A stretch of DNA of 64,000 bases, from positions 467,557 to 531,556 of the forward strand of contig PHBP01000001.1 of assembly GCA_002842035.1 (NCBI GenBank), read 5' to 3'. The notes under the pieces were generated by a model that ran no database searches, was not told the origin of the DNA, and was given only the letters and a program-made list of their open reading frames with translations. Position numbers and translations under genes: made by a program. Below are positions 1-8,960 of the stretch, piece after piece; positions within the stretch are counted from its first letter, which is position 1, and each line of letters starts with the position of its first letter. The stretch comes from Candidatus Cloacimonetes bacterium HGW-Cloacimonetes-2 (GTDB taxonomy: Bacteria > Cloacimonadota > Cloacimonadia > Cloacimonadales > Cloacimonadaceae).

Positions 1-175
1 GCAAACAAATCACCACCTTTTTTTATAGATTTAGATGTCCCAAGCTTTTCAAGCACGCTCCGGTGTCAAGGCTTTTCTTTTCAATCAGCTACTCTACACG
101 ATTCAGAGACAAATGACGAGAAAGTCAGTTCTATAATCTTAGCTATTCCGCTTGGTTTTCTATAGTCAAGAGCAT

Positions 176-246
176 ATCACCCGGAAATCAAGCCGAAATC
201 AAGTCGAACGTGGTTCGACTTGATTTCGGCTTAATTTCGGCTTGAT
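176..246. repeat. 71-nt modular palindrome, copy 1
   Basis: Three 11-mers (ATCACCCGGAA, ATCAAGCCGAA, ATCAAGTCGAA), a 5-nt centre CGTGG, then three inverted 11-mers (TTCGACTTGAT, TTCGGCTTAAT, TTCGGCTTGAT). The inner two units of each arm pair almost perfectly and could form a hairpin of about 24 bp. A tail containing GCTGTAGAT and AGGCAAG follows, as beside copy 3. The rest of bases 1-365 shows no gene. Confidence 0.85.
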
Positions 247-365
247 CTGCTGTAGATAGCTTGGGATCAATAGGCAAGCAATTGGAATACAGGGGCTAAG
301 CCACTGATAATCTATTCCTTAAATGTTTGTTTACTGCCTAATGATCTCTAAATTCTATTTACTTG

Positions 366-1139
366 TCACCGAGCATAGCGCTCCAGCAGCAAGTTATATA
401 GCTGCTTGCCGTGTTGATGCTGCTCCTCGAGTGATCTCCGGAAGCTGCTACCTCCATAGTTCTGGTAATCGCCTTGCCAGCATAGGAAAGCTACCCTGCT
501 GACTACCTTGAAATTCATCTCGTCCACAAAGAGGATATAGTAGGTGCCGGGGCCGTAAAGATCAACCTGTCCACCCGGGACTGAGAAGCTGCGCGCAGAG
601 GGGCTGATAGAGCGGGAGTACTCGTCAAAATCATCTTCGTGAGATGAGTTCCCACCGGCAACCTGATACTGGTTGTCTCCGGAAAGATTCCAGAAGAAAG
701 ACGTGCTCTGAGCTGGATTCCAGGTCTCTGGGAAATCAGCAGTTACGTGATAAACAGTCTTGACCGTGGTCTCAGCTTTGACGGTGCCATTGTGGATAAA
801 CTGCACATCGTAAGAAGTCCCTGCAGTCATAGTAACTTGTGCGTGGTAGAGCCCCAATGTCATCATAAGAAGGGGATAGGTCTCATCATTGACTTTGAGC
901 GAGACTGTATCGGAGGCACTGAGATCTGAGGCAGAGCCCAGATAGTTCGCCATGATCATATAGTTGCCTTTGGTCCAATCGTTTGAGTTGATGGTTACAA
1001 GCCAATCGGCTACATCATCCCCAATTCCTTCGATATCGGTGGGATCAAAGACATCATTATCATCATCGTCACCTCCACAAGAGAAGATGAATAAGGATAA
1101 ACCAAGTAAAATAATGACAAACAGATAGGTCAGTTTCAT
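366..1139 (-). CDS. Hypothetical lipoprotein
   Basis: 257 residues. The N-terminus is a lipoprotein signal: two charged residues, a hydrophobic stretch and a lipobox ending in SCGG (Cys about residue 21), followed by an Asp-rich spacer (DDDDND), which suggests a lipid-anchored protein in the outer envelope. The body is beta-rich with no motif I recognise; a fibronectin-like segment is possible around residues 75-125 (repeated V-x-V and Y-x-V patterns). It stands alone, with about 350 bases of non-coding sequence between it and the porin-like gene upstream. The last residues (LEEQHQHGKQLYNLLLERYAR) look helical. The ATG at 1139 begins the signal peptide. Function unknown. Confidence 0.6.
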   Translation of the reverse strand: MKLTYLFVIILLGLSLFIFSCGGDDDDNDVFDPTDIEGIGDDVADWLVTINSNDWTKGNYMIMANYLGSASDLSASDTVSLKVNDETYPLLMMTLGLYHAQVTMTAGTSYDVQFIHNGTVKAETTVKTVYHVTADFPETWNPAQSTSFFWNLSGDNQYQVAGGNSSHEDDFDEYSRSISPSARSFSVPGGQVDLYGPGTYYILFVDEMNFKVVSRVAFLCWQGDYQNYGGSSFRRSLEEQHQHGKQLYNLLLERYAR

Positions 1140-1443
1140 TGTAACTCCTTTCCGGGCGCACCGGATCTAGGTATTTAAGACAATTCAAAACGACAACACA
1201 CGCACACGGAGACCTCAAATGCTATTGATTGTGAGCTTGATACACTTATCAAGTAAAATCTTTGGCAGTAGAATTGAGCTAATGCTGGGCTAAGCAGTTG
1301 AACAAACTGGTATCGCACTGTCTATTAAGCTATTAATCTAGATCTACGTCGCAATAAGCTGTGTTGACAAGCATCAACATCCAGAAAACATATAGCCATT
1401 CTAAGAAGTGTTTGTGGGAATGATGGCAAATCTGGCTAAAAGA

Positions 1444-1468
1444 AAAGCCCGGAAAAGATCCGGGCTTT
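1444..1468 (-). terminator. Rho-independent terminator of the OMPP1 gene
   Basis: Perfect 10-bp stem AAAGCCCGGA / TCCGGGCTTT with a 5-nt loop. Read on the minus strand it lies about 20 bases past the stop at 1488 and is followed by a T-rich run. The remainder of 1140-1487 holds nothing I recognise. Confidence 0.8.
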
Positions 1469-1487
1469 CTTGATAAGTAGTAGTTAT

Positions 1488-2879
1488 TTAGAATCTGTAG
1501 CTAATGCCGAGATTGCCGGAAACCACGTTTGAATTGTAGGTTCCGGTCATATTATCAGCGGTCGGAGTGGCGATGGTGCGTTCTTCAAAGGTCACGTATT
1601 GACCATTGAGCTCAACAGTCCAGTCTCCCATACTGCGGCCATAGCCGAGATTGAAGCTCATCTTGTTGTTGATATCGGGGAAGGTAGGGCTCATAGTCTC
1701 ATCCGGGATGGGGCTTTCTTCCCAGAAGAAACCACCGCGGAAGCTGCTGCAACGATATTTGTATTCGGTGCCGACGCTGATGCGGGAGGTATCCTTCCAA
1801 TCGAAATTGAGATCACGTTCGGTGAGGGTCACTTCCATTGTGGGGTGTCCCTGCAGGATCACTACGGGATCTTTCATTTCGACGGTTACATGATCCAAGC
1901 TGCTCCACATCTGGTAGTTGTAATCAAGATTGACAGCCCATTGAGGCATTATCTTGAAAGTGATACCGCCACCAATCTCACCCGGGAGGGGGAGTTCGGA
2001 TTCGATATCGCTGGGATCACTTGTGCTGCCGTAGATGGCAGGGGTCAGGAAAGCAGGGTTGTTGCCCCAGGTCGAGTAGTTTGCAAATTGATTGAGCCAG
2101 AGCTTGACTTCTGCTTCGCCCTTGAGGCTGAGCTTGGAGGGAAGTTTTCCGGTAAGACCGATCGAAAGCTGGGGCAAAGGTTTGTACATAATGCCCATAT
2201 TTGCTCCGATGCCAATGCCGGAACCACTCAGATCAAAGGTAGTGGGAGCATAGTAGGCGAGAGCGGCATTCGAATGAGGGACGACCTTGAGGATATCGAT
2301 CATACCATACATCAGGCTAACGCCGGCACCTACGGACAGATTGTCCAGTAACTTGTAGGCAATGGTGGGGTGAGCATCGATGATAGCAATGGAACTCATC
2401 ATCTCCTCTTCAGGGAAGCCATCTGAATAGACAAGTGTGGTTCCCAAAGGTTGTCCGGGCATGCCGGCTGTGGGCAGTTCATAGGCATCCCAAGTGGCAC
2501 CCAGGCCATAGGGTACAAATACGGAAAAGCCCCACTTCCACCGCGCTTCGTTTTCTTCTGTCATGAAGACGGAGGGGAAAGCACGCAGTTTCTTCTGGGA
2601 TTCGTACTCGCCAGCGGAAAATCCGTTTGCTCCTTCGTAGTCCCACTGGGTTTTCGGATAGAAGAAGGAGCCCCCGACTGAGATCGCGGTCTCGTTCATA
2701 AATCCCATACCGGCGGGATTCCAGTACATTGAGCTTGCATCATCGGACATACCACGGAAAGCACCACCCATCGAGATTGCGCGGGAACCGACTCCCGAAA
2801 GCGCAAATCCGGCACCCATCAAAAGGCTGCTGGAACTGATGATAAGTATCAGCATCAGGCTTGTGCGGATTAGTTTCAT
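1488..2879 (-). CDS. Outer-membrane transport protein, OMPP1/FadL family
   Basis: 463 residues. A signal peptide (about residues 1-24) is followed by the family hallmark near residues 27-56: G-S-R-A-I-S-M-G-G-A-F, then D-D-A-S-S-M-Y-W-N-P-A-G-M. The rest alternates hydrophobic and polar residues as amphipathic strands and ends in an aromatic residue (SYRF), typical of a barrel. FadL-type barrels pass hydrophobic compounds across the outer membrane; in FCB bacteria the same fold also serves as PorV-like secretion accessories. The abundance of sorted surface proteins here makes a PorV-like role possible but unproven. It has its own terminator at 1444-1468. The ATG at 2879 follows an AAGGAGAA ribosome site. 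Confidence 0.85.
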   Translation of the reverse strand: MKLIRTSLMLILIISSSSLLMGAGFALSGVGSRAISMGGAFRGMSDDASSMYWNPAGMGFMNETAISVGGSFFYPKTQWDYEGANGFSAGEYESQKKLRAFPSVFMTEENEARWKWGFSVFVPYGLGATWDAYELPTAGMPGQPLGTTLVYSDGFPEEEMMSSIAIIDAHPTIAYKLLDNLSVGAGVSLMYGMIDILKVVPHSNAALAYYAPTTFDLSGSGIGIGANMGIMYKPLPQLSIGLTGKLPSKLSLKGEAEVKLWLNQFANYSTWGNNPAFLTPAIYGSTSDPSDIESELPLPGEIGGGITFKIMPQWAVNLDYNYQMWSSLDHVTVEMKDPVVILQGHPTMEVTLTERDLNFDWKDTSRISVGTEYKYRCSSFRGGFFWEESPIPDETMSPTFPDINNKMSFNLGYGRSMGDWTVELNGQYVTFEERTIATPTADNMTGTYNSNVVSGNLGISYRF

Positions 2880-3010
2880 CCTTGATTCTCCTTTGTTCAG
2901 ATTGTGAGATATATTTCACACAGCTAAATGATAATCTCTAATCAGGCTTGGTGCAAGCAGAATATATGCAAGCTCTTCCTTGGGAGTTTTACACATCAAG
3001 TCTATTGTAC

Positions 3011-3913
3011 TTAGCCAAATACGTATATCAGGAAGGGAAGATAAAAGAGTGCAATCAGAATGGATATGGAAACCATTGTGGCAGCGAACTCCCTATCCAT
3101 ATTCTCCAGATTGGCAAAGATCAGTGTATTAAAACCTATCGGAGTAGCAGAAGTGACTATCACGACAGTGCGAGTGATCCCCTCAAGACCAAAGATGGCA
3201 GCAAGGAGCAGACCCAGACCCAAGCCCAGCCCCATTCGGATGAAGATTGCTATCATTGCTTTGCCCAGATTCTTTAGCCTTGGCTCAAAATAGAGGCCCA
3301 ATGCGATCATTATCAGAGGAGTCGTGGGCTGGCCGATCAGATTGAGGAATTCCACGCTGACTTGAGGAAGCTGCCAGCCAAGTGCTTTGAGTCCAAATGC
3401 TACTACCATCGCCCAGAGCGGAGGAAGCTTGAGAAACTTGTTCCATTCGATCTTGTCACTCTTGGAATTGTCTCCATACTTGATGGCGTTAAAATATGTA
3501 AATGTAAAGATCAGGAAGGTATTGCCCATATCAAACAGAGATGCTCTCACCAAGCCTTCATTATCGTACTTTGCCAGAAAGAAGGGCAAGGCATAAGAGG
3601 TGTTCATAATCATCGTGCCGACCAGGAAGCTGCCAAAGGTAGTCTTGGGGAGCTTCAAGGCTTTACCGGTAATGCTGGAGATCCCATACATCGCAAATAC
3701 CACCAACATCGCCGAGATTGGGATCAGAATCATATCGCTTTCCAATCTGGCTCTGCTTATGGAGAGAATAGTGAGTGCGGGAAGGCTTACGCTAAGTACA
3801 AACCTCAATAAGACCGGAGCATCATCACGCTTGAGCAGCTTGATCTGCTTGAACAATACGCCCAGGAAAAAGGACAGAATCAGGGGGATAATCTTTTGTA
3901 CGAAAGGATCCAT
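3011..3913 (-). CDS. AEC-family (auxin efflux carrier-like) permease
   Basis: 300 residues of almost continuous hydrophobic segments, about ten helices in two five-helix halves, with loops such as PATPIGFNTLIFA near the C-terminus that resemble the AEC/BART superfamily. Bacterial members move organic acids such as malate or malonate; the substrate cannot be read from this sequence. The start lies 3 bases after the stop of the phosphate-transporter gene, so it is probably translated as the third gene of the DUF47-PiT operon. Whether the link to phosphate uptake is functional or only positional is unclear. Confidence 0.8.
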   Translation of the reverse strand: MDPFVQKIIPLILSFFLGVLFKQIKLLKRDDAPVLLRFVLSVSLPALTILSISRARLESDMILIPISAMLVVFAMYGISSITGKALKLPKTTFGSFLVGTMIMNTSYALPFFLAKYDNEGLVRASLFDMGNTFLIFTFTYFNAIKYGDNSKSDKIEWNKFLKLPPLWAMVVAFGLKALGWQLPQVSVEFLNLIGQPTTPLIMIALGLYFEPRLKNLGKAMIAIFIRMGLGLGLGLLLAAIFGLEGITRTVVIVTSATPIGFNTLIFANLENMDREFAATMVSISILIALFYLPFLIYVFG

Positions 3914-3916
3914 AGC

Positions 3917-5401
3917 TTAGGACTCGATAAAATAGAAGCTGCGATAAAGGATGCTCAAAGCAGCTTCGAGCTGGGTATTGTGATTGCGTTCTTGCTCTGT
4001 AGCGGGATCCTCGATGAAGTTCCAGCCGGGTTTGCCGGATAATGCCTGCTTCAAGCGCCACTTATAGCGATAGCTCTTATCCTCCAGACTTTTTACCGAT
4101 TCAAGCTGATCCGGACTAAAGCGCTTTTGCAGACCTTTATCATAGAGCAAGCTGCTGTTTACCTTGAGGGGATAGACCTCTACGACGCTCAGCACTTCAA
4201 ACATCTCTTCCCTGCTATAGCCGTGAGTCTCTTTGAGCTGTCGGTAAACCTCCATCTCGCTGTTGAAACTGCGTCCATTCACCAATGAAAGCGGATCCAC
4301 CTTGATATCTCGAGCCCTGAGCTCGCTGATTGTGACTGAATTAAAGCTGTATCTCAGGTCTTTGCGAACCTCTTGTTCAAAGACGTTTTGGAATATAAAC
4401 AGGGCAATAAATGAGAATAAGAAAGCCATCAAAGGAGCTACTATCCAGCCCAAGGAAATCTTGCTGAGGATATTCAGCTTGAGATTCTTGCCGCCTTTGA
4501 CCAAACCTATACCGACCACCGCTCCTACTATCACTTGCGTGGAAGAAACCGGCACCAGCGGGATTGTTGGTAGCCCCAGAGCCAATAGCGTGTTATACAG
4601 CCACCTCGAAGCAAAGAGAAAGAGCACAATAGCCTCTGCCAGGAGAGCAATCAAGGCAGTCATAGGCGATAGGTGCAAGAGATCGCGCCCCACCGTCCGC
4701 ATCACTTTCTTGCTATAGGTATAGATACCTACGACGATGGACATCGCTCCCAAGATGTAAAGCTGCTGCACTCCATCGAGCACAAAAAGACCGCCGATAC
4801 TGAGGTCTTTAAAGGGAGTAACAGGGACAAACACACCCACAACGTTAGCTATATTATTGGCACCCAAAGAATATGCACCGAATGCGCCCACCAGGATCAG
4901 AGCGTTTCTAGTATAGAAATCCTGCTCAAGAAGGTGCATTTTGGATTTGTTTATTCTGGCTCTAAAGATATAGAAGAGAAGAGCCGCGATTGCTGCGGAG
5001 AGCACAAAGGCAATCACCCAACTTGAGGCAATCGTAAGTAGTGAATTATAATCCGTAAGCCTACCGCTGAAGAAGTTCCAGCCTATGATAGCACCCACAA
5101 TTGTCTGCGAAGTGGAGACCGGTATCCTGAACCTTACCATCACAGTAATTGCTGCCGCTGCAGATAGTGCCACCGTAAAGGCACCTCCCAGAGCATCGAC
5201 CGAGCCCAATCTACCCAAGGTTTGAGAGGGTCCGCTTCCTTCCAGGATGGCTCCCAGACTGATGAAGATCGCGGCAATCAGCGCAGCTTTCTTAAAGCGC
5301 AGCATACGTGTCTCGACTGCCGCGCCAAAGATGTTGCCGGTATCATTTGCCCCCAAGCTCCAGCCCAGGAAGAGTCCGCTGATCAGATAAACGAAGATCA
5401 T
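3917..5401 (-). CDS. pit: Inorganic phosphate transporter, PiT family
   Basis: 494 residues. It carries both internal repeats that mark PiT proteins: GANDTGN at residues 17-23 and GANNIANVVG near residue 180. These sit in a membrane domain of about ten helices covering residues 1-340; PiT carriers import phosphate or metal-phosphate with protons or sodium. The last 150 residues are hydrophilic and helical, a soluble tail not needed in ordinary PiT proteins. The gene follows the DUF47 gene by 21 bases; DUF47 proteins commonly accompany and regulate PiT carriers. It precedes the AEC permease by 3 bases. Confidence 0.9.
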   Translation of the reverse strand: MIFVYLISGLFLGWSLGANDTGNIFGAAVETRMLRFKKAALIAAIFISLGAILEGSGPSQTLGRLGSVDALGGAFTVALSAAAAITVMVRFRIPVSTSQTIVGAIIGWNFFSGRLTDYNSLLTIASSWVIAFVLSAAIAALLFYIFRARINKSKMHLLEQDFYTRNALILVGAFGAYSLGANNIANVVGVFVPVTPFKDLSIGGLFVLDGVQQLYILGAMSIVVGIYTYSKKVMRTVGRDLLHLSPMTALIALLAEAIVLFLFASRWLYNTLLALGLPTIPLVPVSSTQVIVGAVVGIGLVKGGKNLKLNILSKISLGWIVAPLMAFLFSFIALFIFQNVFEQEVRKDLRYSFNSVTISELRARDIKVDPLSLVNGRSFNSEMEVYRQLKETHGYSREEMFEVLSVVEVYPLKVNSSLLYDKGLQKRFSPDQLESVKSLEDKSYRYKWRLKQALSGKPGWNFIEDPATEQERNHNTQLEAALSILYRSFYFIES

Positions 5402-5422
5402 TGCTGCTATTGTGATCCCGCT

Positions 5423-6067
5423 CTAAAGCTGACGTTTGATAGCATAGATTGCCAAGCGATCGCAGACTGCCTGAGCATAATCTGATATCTTCTCAATATG
5501 GATCGCAAAGAAACGTAGCTGGCTCTTGCGGGAGAGCTCTATATCGAGGCTAAAGATATGTCTTCTAAGCTTTTCTCCGATCTGATCCGCCTCTCGCTCA
5601 AAGAAATAAACCTTATGGATATAGTTATTCACAGCCGGCAAATCCCTAAAGAAGGATCGCACCGCAAAGGTAAGCTGATCCACTGCATTGACCGATGCCC
5701 GGGTAGTCTGCATCCACAAATCGTCCAATTCCTCCGGTATCTGCGGCATCTCTATGGAAAACTGCAGAATCGAATCCTTGATATTATCGATCACCTCGTC
5801 CGTATTCTCCAGTATTGCCAGCACATCTCCCCTATTTTCTGGGATCAGTGTCCTCTCATAGAGAAATCTCTCAATTCCCACTCTGAGATCATCCGCTTTC
5901 TGTTCGTTTTCGCGGATTTGGCTGAGTCGTTCTTCAAACTGCCCGATTCTATCCTTCAGGTAGTCTTCCATCGCGAGGTGAAAGAGAGTCGCGGAGTCGC
6001 TTACAATATCCAGAAAGGCATCGATCTGGGATTCGATGAATTTGGTGGTCTTTAGCAGCAGTGCCAT
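5423..6067 (-). CDS. DUF47 family PhoU-like phosphate transport regulator
   Basis: 214 residues, the usual length of DUF47 (PhoU-like) proteins. All-helical and cytoplasmic, with charged D/E-rich helices such as the segment containing HEKISDYAQ-type residues near the C-terminus (HIEKISDYAQAVCDRLA) and an ENTDEVIDNIKDSI stretch mid-protein. PhoU-like proteins form helical bundles that bind metal clusters and modulate phosphate uptake. It is the first gene of the operon with pit and the AEC permease, and a good sigma70 promoter lies 44 bases upstream (6111-6138). Confidence 0.85.
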   Translation of the reverse strand: MALLLKTTKFIESQIDAFLDIVSDSATLFHLAMEDYLKDRIGQFEERLSQIRENEQKADDLRVGIERFLYERTLIPENRGDVLAILENTDEVIDNIKDSILQFSIEMPQIPEELDDLWMQTTRASVNAVDQLTFAVRSFFRDLPAVNNYIHKVYFFEREADQIGEKLRRHIFSLDIELSRKSQLRFFAIHIEKISDYAQAVCDRLAIYAIKRQL

Positions 6068-6110
6068 ATCTATATCCTCATATATCTTACAGTTTCAAGA
6101 GCTTATTACA

Positions 6111-6138
6111 ATAATAATCTTCTCTGTCTTTCTGTCAA
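6111..6138 (-). promoter_or_regulatory. Sigma70-type promoter of the DUF47-pit-AEC operon
   Basis: On the minus strand: perfect -35 TTGACA (6133-6138), 16-nt spacer, -10 TATTAT (6111-6116, 5 of 6 matches). The start codon of the DUF47 gene is 44 bases downstream of the -10 box. Confidence 0.65.
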
Positions 6139-6148
6139 GTGCTGCTTA

Positions 6149-6478
6149 TCACCACTTCTTGAAGATAAAGAAGACTGCCAGGATAATCAGACCAAAACCC
6201 ACCAGATAATTCCAGCGAAACTGCTCCTTGAGATAGAGCACAGAAAAGAGGCTAAATACCACCAATGTAATCACTTCCTGAATAGTCTTGAGCTGATAGG
6301 CGCTATATACTCCGTGTCCGATCCGGTTTGCTGGCACCTGAAAGCAATACTCAAAGAAAGCTATGCCCCAGCTGGTCAGAATCACCAGTGCCAGCGGCGC
6401 TGATTTATACTTGAGGTGTCCATACCAGGCAAAGGTCATAAACACATTCGAGATAGCAAGTAAGATTATCGTCCTCAT
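6149..6478 (-). CDS. DMT-family small membrane protein (DUF486)
   Basis: 109 residues with four hydrophobic helices, matching the single-module DUF486 type of the drug/metabolite transporter superfamily. The pattern includes an early W-Y-G-H-L-K motif and the conserved central segment F-E-Y-x-x-Q-V-P-A-N-R-I-G. Such small proteins act as dimers; the substrate is unknown. A GGAAGA ribosome site precedes the ATG. The gene is separated from the pdxY-like gene upstream by about 55 bases and ends close to the DUF47 promoter, so it is probably a single-gene unit or the tail of the upstream operon. Confidence 0.8.
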   Translation of the reverse strand: MRTIILLAISNVFMTFAWYGHLKYKSAPLALVILTSWGIAFFEYCFQVPANRIGHGVYSAYQLKTIQEVITLVVFSLFSVLYLKEQFRWNYLVGFGLIILAVFFIFKKW

Positions 6479-6534
6479 TTTATCTTCCGTTTCTTGATTT
6501 TTTTGCCCCTACAAATCCCGACTACAGCGCCCGT

Positions 6535-7347
6535 CTATATCTTCAAAGCCTTTTCCAGAGGTATCCCGCAGCGCGGATCTTCACCTAGAGAAAGTGCCAA
6601 TAAGATTCCTTCCTTTACAAAAGCAGCAGCTTTACTGATTGCTTTGCCAAGGCTATCTTCATTGATCAATCTCGCCAAAAGCATCGTGGCAAAGATATCT
6701 CCCGCTCCCGGACACACCGAAGGCAAATACCTGGTCTCGAGATAGTGATCTTTTCCCCGTTCATCAAGTCCAACGATAGCGGAGTATCCAGGCTTGGGAC
6801 TGAATGCCGAGGTGATGATCACCGTCTTCGCCCCCATCTTCTGCAGTTCCCGGCAATAGCCCTGCGCTTCCTCGTGCCCGATCCGGGGATTGTAGTCGCG
6901 CCCCAAGAGCAGGCAAGCCTCGCTCAGATTCGGCGTGATAATCTCCGCCAATGGCAAGAGCTCTCGCATCGCTTCCACCATTGAAGGCTTGTAACAGGAA
7001 TACAGCTTCCCACAATCTCCCAATACCGGATCGATCAGGACGATTCCACCTGGAGCAGCAAATCTCTCTATCGCCTCTTTTACCAGCCCTACCTGATCCT
7101 CACCGGCAAGAAAACCGCTATAGACAGCATCAAAAGATACGCCAAGCCTCGCCCAATGCTCCAGGCTCCGCTTCATCTGCGCACTCATATCCTGCATTTG
7201 ATAGCCTTCATAATCCGTGTTTGTGGAAAGCACTGCAGAGGGCATTGCAGCGACTTGCAGGCCTTGTTGATACAGAATAGGGATACTTGCCATCAGGGAT
7301 GTATGCCCCCAACCCGAGAGATCGTGAATAGCCAGGATTCGCTTCAA
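6535..7347 (-). CDS. pdxY: Pyridoxal/pyridoxamine kinase (PfkB family)
   Basis: About 270 residues from the chosen start. The order of motifs fits PdxK/PdxY kinases, which phosphorylate vitamin B6 vamers with ATP: N-terminal RILAIHDLSGWG, STNTDYEGY, the D-P-V-L-G-D strand, I-T-P-N-L-S-E-A, and the anion-hole motif PGAGDIFA (usually GTGD; here Ala replaces Thr). The frame is open upstream to a TTG at 7365, but a GGAGGA ribosome site lies between the two TTG codons, so I place the start at the second TTG (7347). This gives a 4-nt TTGA overlap with the upstream stop. Third gene of the alcohol dehydrogenase operon. Confidence 0.85.
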   Translation of the reverse strand: MKRILAIHDLSGWGHTSLMASIPILYQQGLQVAAMPSAVLSTNTDYEGYQMQDMSAQMKRSLEHWARLGVSFDAVYSGFLAGEDQVGLVKEAIERFAAPGGIVLIDPVLGDCGKLYSCYKPSMVEAMRELLPLAEIITPNLSEACLLLGRDYNPRIGHEEAQGYCRELQKMGAKTVIITSAFSPKPGYSAIVGLDERGKDHYLETRYLPSVCPGAGDIFATMLLARLINEDSLGKAISKAAAFVKEGILLALSLGEDPRCGIPLEKALKI

Positions 7348-7679
7348 GCCTTGAGTTCCTCCCAATAGACCATTGCCCGTCTCAAGTGCGGGATCACAAT
7401 TGAACCTCCCACTACCAGCCCGATATTCAGTAGCTCCTGCAGTTCCAAATCACTTACCCCGGCTTCCCAGCATTGTTGCAAGTGATAACAGACGCAATCA
7501 TCGCAGCGCAAGACCAATGAAGCCACCAAGCCCAGCATCTCTTTGGTCTTGGCATCCAGAGCTCCATCTGTATAAGCTTGAGTATCCAGATTAAAGAACC
7601 TGCGGATCTGTAAATTGGCTTTATCCAACACCAGCTTGTTCTGAATATCCCGTTTTTCTCTAAATTCTGAGGGCTTCAC
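7344..7679 (-). CDS. Carboxymuconolactone decarboxylase / AhpD-like protein
   Basis: 111 residues, all-helical, with the AhpD-type motif C-D-D-C-V-C-Y-H (CxxC followed three residues on by His) near residue 60 and a later ELQELLNIGLVVGG segment. Family members are small thiol oxidoreductases or decarboxylases; an intact CxxC-x-x-H suggests redox or peroxide-related activity rather than decarboxylation. The start is GTG at 7679, overlapping the upstream dehydrogenase stop by 4 nt (GTGA). Its position between a dehydrogenase and a B6 kinase gives no clear pathway. Confidence 0.8.
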   Translation of the reverse strand: MKPSEFREKRDIQNKLVLDKANLQIRRFFNLDTQAYTDGALDAKTKEMLGLVASLVLRCDDCVCYHLQQCWEAGVSDLELQELLNIGLVVGGSIVIPHLRRAMVYWEELKA

Positions 7680-8773
7680 GCTTTCCCCTTCAGATCGTAA
7701 TAGATCTTGCGGATATCATCCTCGCTGATCTCAAAGGGATTATTAGCCATATTCCGGCTGGTGAGCACTTCCGGCAGCTTCTCATCTATAAAGTGATCCG
7801 AAATCCTGATATCTATCGAGAGCTTCAGAGCCTCCAACCATTCATAGAATTGCTCGCGGCTGATACTTAGCGAGGCAAACAGATCATCCAGTTCCTTACT
7901 GACACCAGGATAATAAAGCTCCATCACACTGCGCATCACGATGCCATTGGCCAGACCGTGCGGCACGCCATATACTGAGGTGAGCGGATATCCAATCGAG
8001 TGTTGCAGGGTCGTGCTGGCATGCGCGATCACCAACCCGCCGTAAAGAGACGCACGCATCATTTCCTGCCGTGCTTGGAGATCCCGGGGGTCCTGCAATA
8101 CCTTGGGCAGATTCTGGAAGATAGTCTTTACTCCGTTGTAAATAATCGGAAACATCACCGGATTGCGTTTATTTGAATAAATCCCTTCCAAAAGGTGGGA
8201 AAGCGCATCGATGCCTGTATTGAGGGTAACTGCGGGACTCAGGCTGAGCGTGTACTTTGGCTCCAAAACCGCAATTTGGGGAAAGGCTAATTCGCTACCC
8301 AAACCGGCTTTTTTATTATGCTGACTATCGGTCAATACTGAGTATGGTGTCACTTCGGTACCGCTACCGGAGCTCAGCGGAATAGCCACTATTGGCAGGG
8401 CTTTTTTGTAGCCTTCAGATCTATAGATATCGCTGCGATCAGTCTTGTTTGCAGCAACCAGTGATATCGCTTTCGCCGCATCGATCGGACTGCCACCGCC
8501 CACGCCTATTACGAAATCGCACTCATTGAGCACTAGCTCCGTAACACCTTCCATCACGATATCGATCGTGGGATTTTCTGTGACGCGATCAAAGACTTTC
8601 CAGGTAATGTCATTTTTTAGCAAGTGCTGTTGGATATCCTCCATAGCCCCGCTGATGTAGGCAGAATTGCGTCCAGAAACAATCAACGCCTTGCTGCCCA
8701 AAGCGGTAATACGTCCGGCAGCACGCTCCAGAGCGTTGTCAGCAAAAAATATACGCGTCGGTACATAAAACAT
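7676..8773 (-). CDS. Iron-containing alcohol dehydrogenase
   Basis: 365 residues, full length for the group III (iron-dependent) family. The N-terminal Rossmann half shows the dinucleotide motif VIGVGGGSPIDAAKAI, and the C-terminal half carries metal-binding residues in DALSHLLEG, HSIGYPL and GVPHGLANG. It would interconvert an alcohol and aldehyde with NAD(P)H in the cytoplasm; the fermentation substrate cannot be read. First gene of a three-gene operon with 4-nt overlaps. A sigma70 promoter sits at 8846-8873. Confidence 0.9.
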   Translation of the reverse strand: MFYVPTRIFFADNALERAAGRITALGSKALIVSGRNSAYISGAMEDIQQHLLKNDITWKVFDRVTENPTIDIVMEGVTELVLNECDFVIGVGGGSPIDAAKAISLVAANKTDRSDIYRSEGYKKALPIVAIPLSSGSGTEVTPYSVLTDSQHNKKAGLGSELAFPQIAVLEPKYTLSLSPAVTLNTGIDALSHLLEGIYSNKRNPVMFPIIYNGVKTIFQNLPKVLQDPRDLQARQEMMRASLYGGLVIAHASTTLQHSIGYPLTSVYGVPHGLANGIVMRSVMELYYPGVSKELDDLFASLSISREQFYEWLEALKLSIDIRISDHFIDEKLPEVLTSRNMANNPFEISEDDIRKIYYDLKGKA

Positions 8774-8845
8774 TTCATCCTCTCTTGGCTGACATCGCCC
8801 ATTTTTCTCAGGGATAATGCCAAACCCGCTTTATCAGATTGGATT

Positions 8846-8873
8846 ATTATCAGCATCTGATGAATTATGTCAA
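8846..8873 (-). promoter_or_regulatory. Sigma70-type promoter of the alcohol dehydrogenase operon
   Basis: Minus strand: perfect -35 TTGACA (8868-8873), 16-nt spacer, -10 GATAAT (8846-8851, 5 of 6). The ATG at 8773 is about 72 bases downstream. Confidence 0.6.
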
Positions 8874-8960
8874 GTCATTATTTACTGCAACACATTCTTA
8901 GTCTCTATACAATATCACATTATTCACTCTATCGCTGATTCAAAGATCATAGGCTCTGCC

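Noticed and set aside
1599..2351. 250-codon open frame opposite the OMPP1 gene
   Set aside because: Shadow of the barrel gene; no start signal and no recognisable fold.
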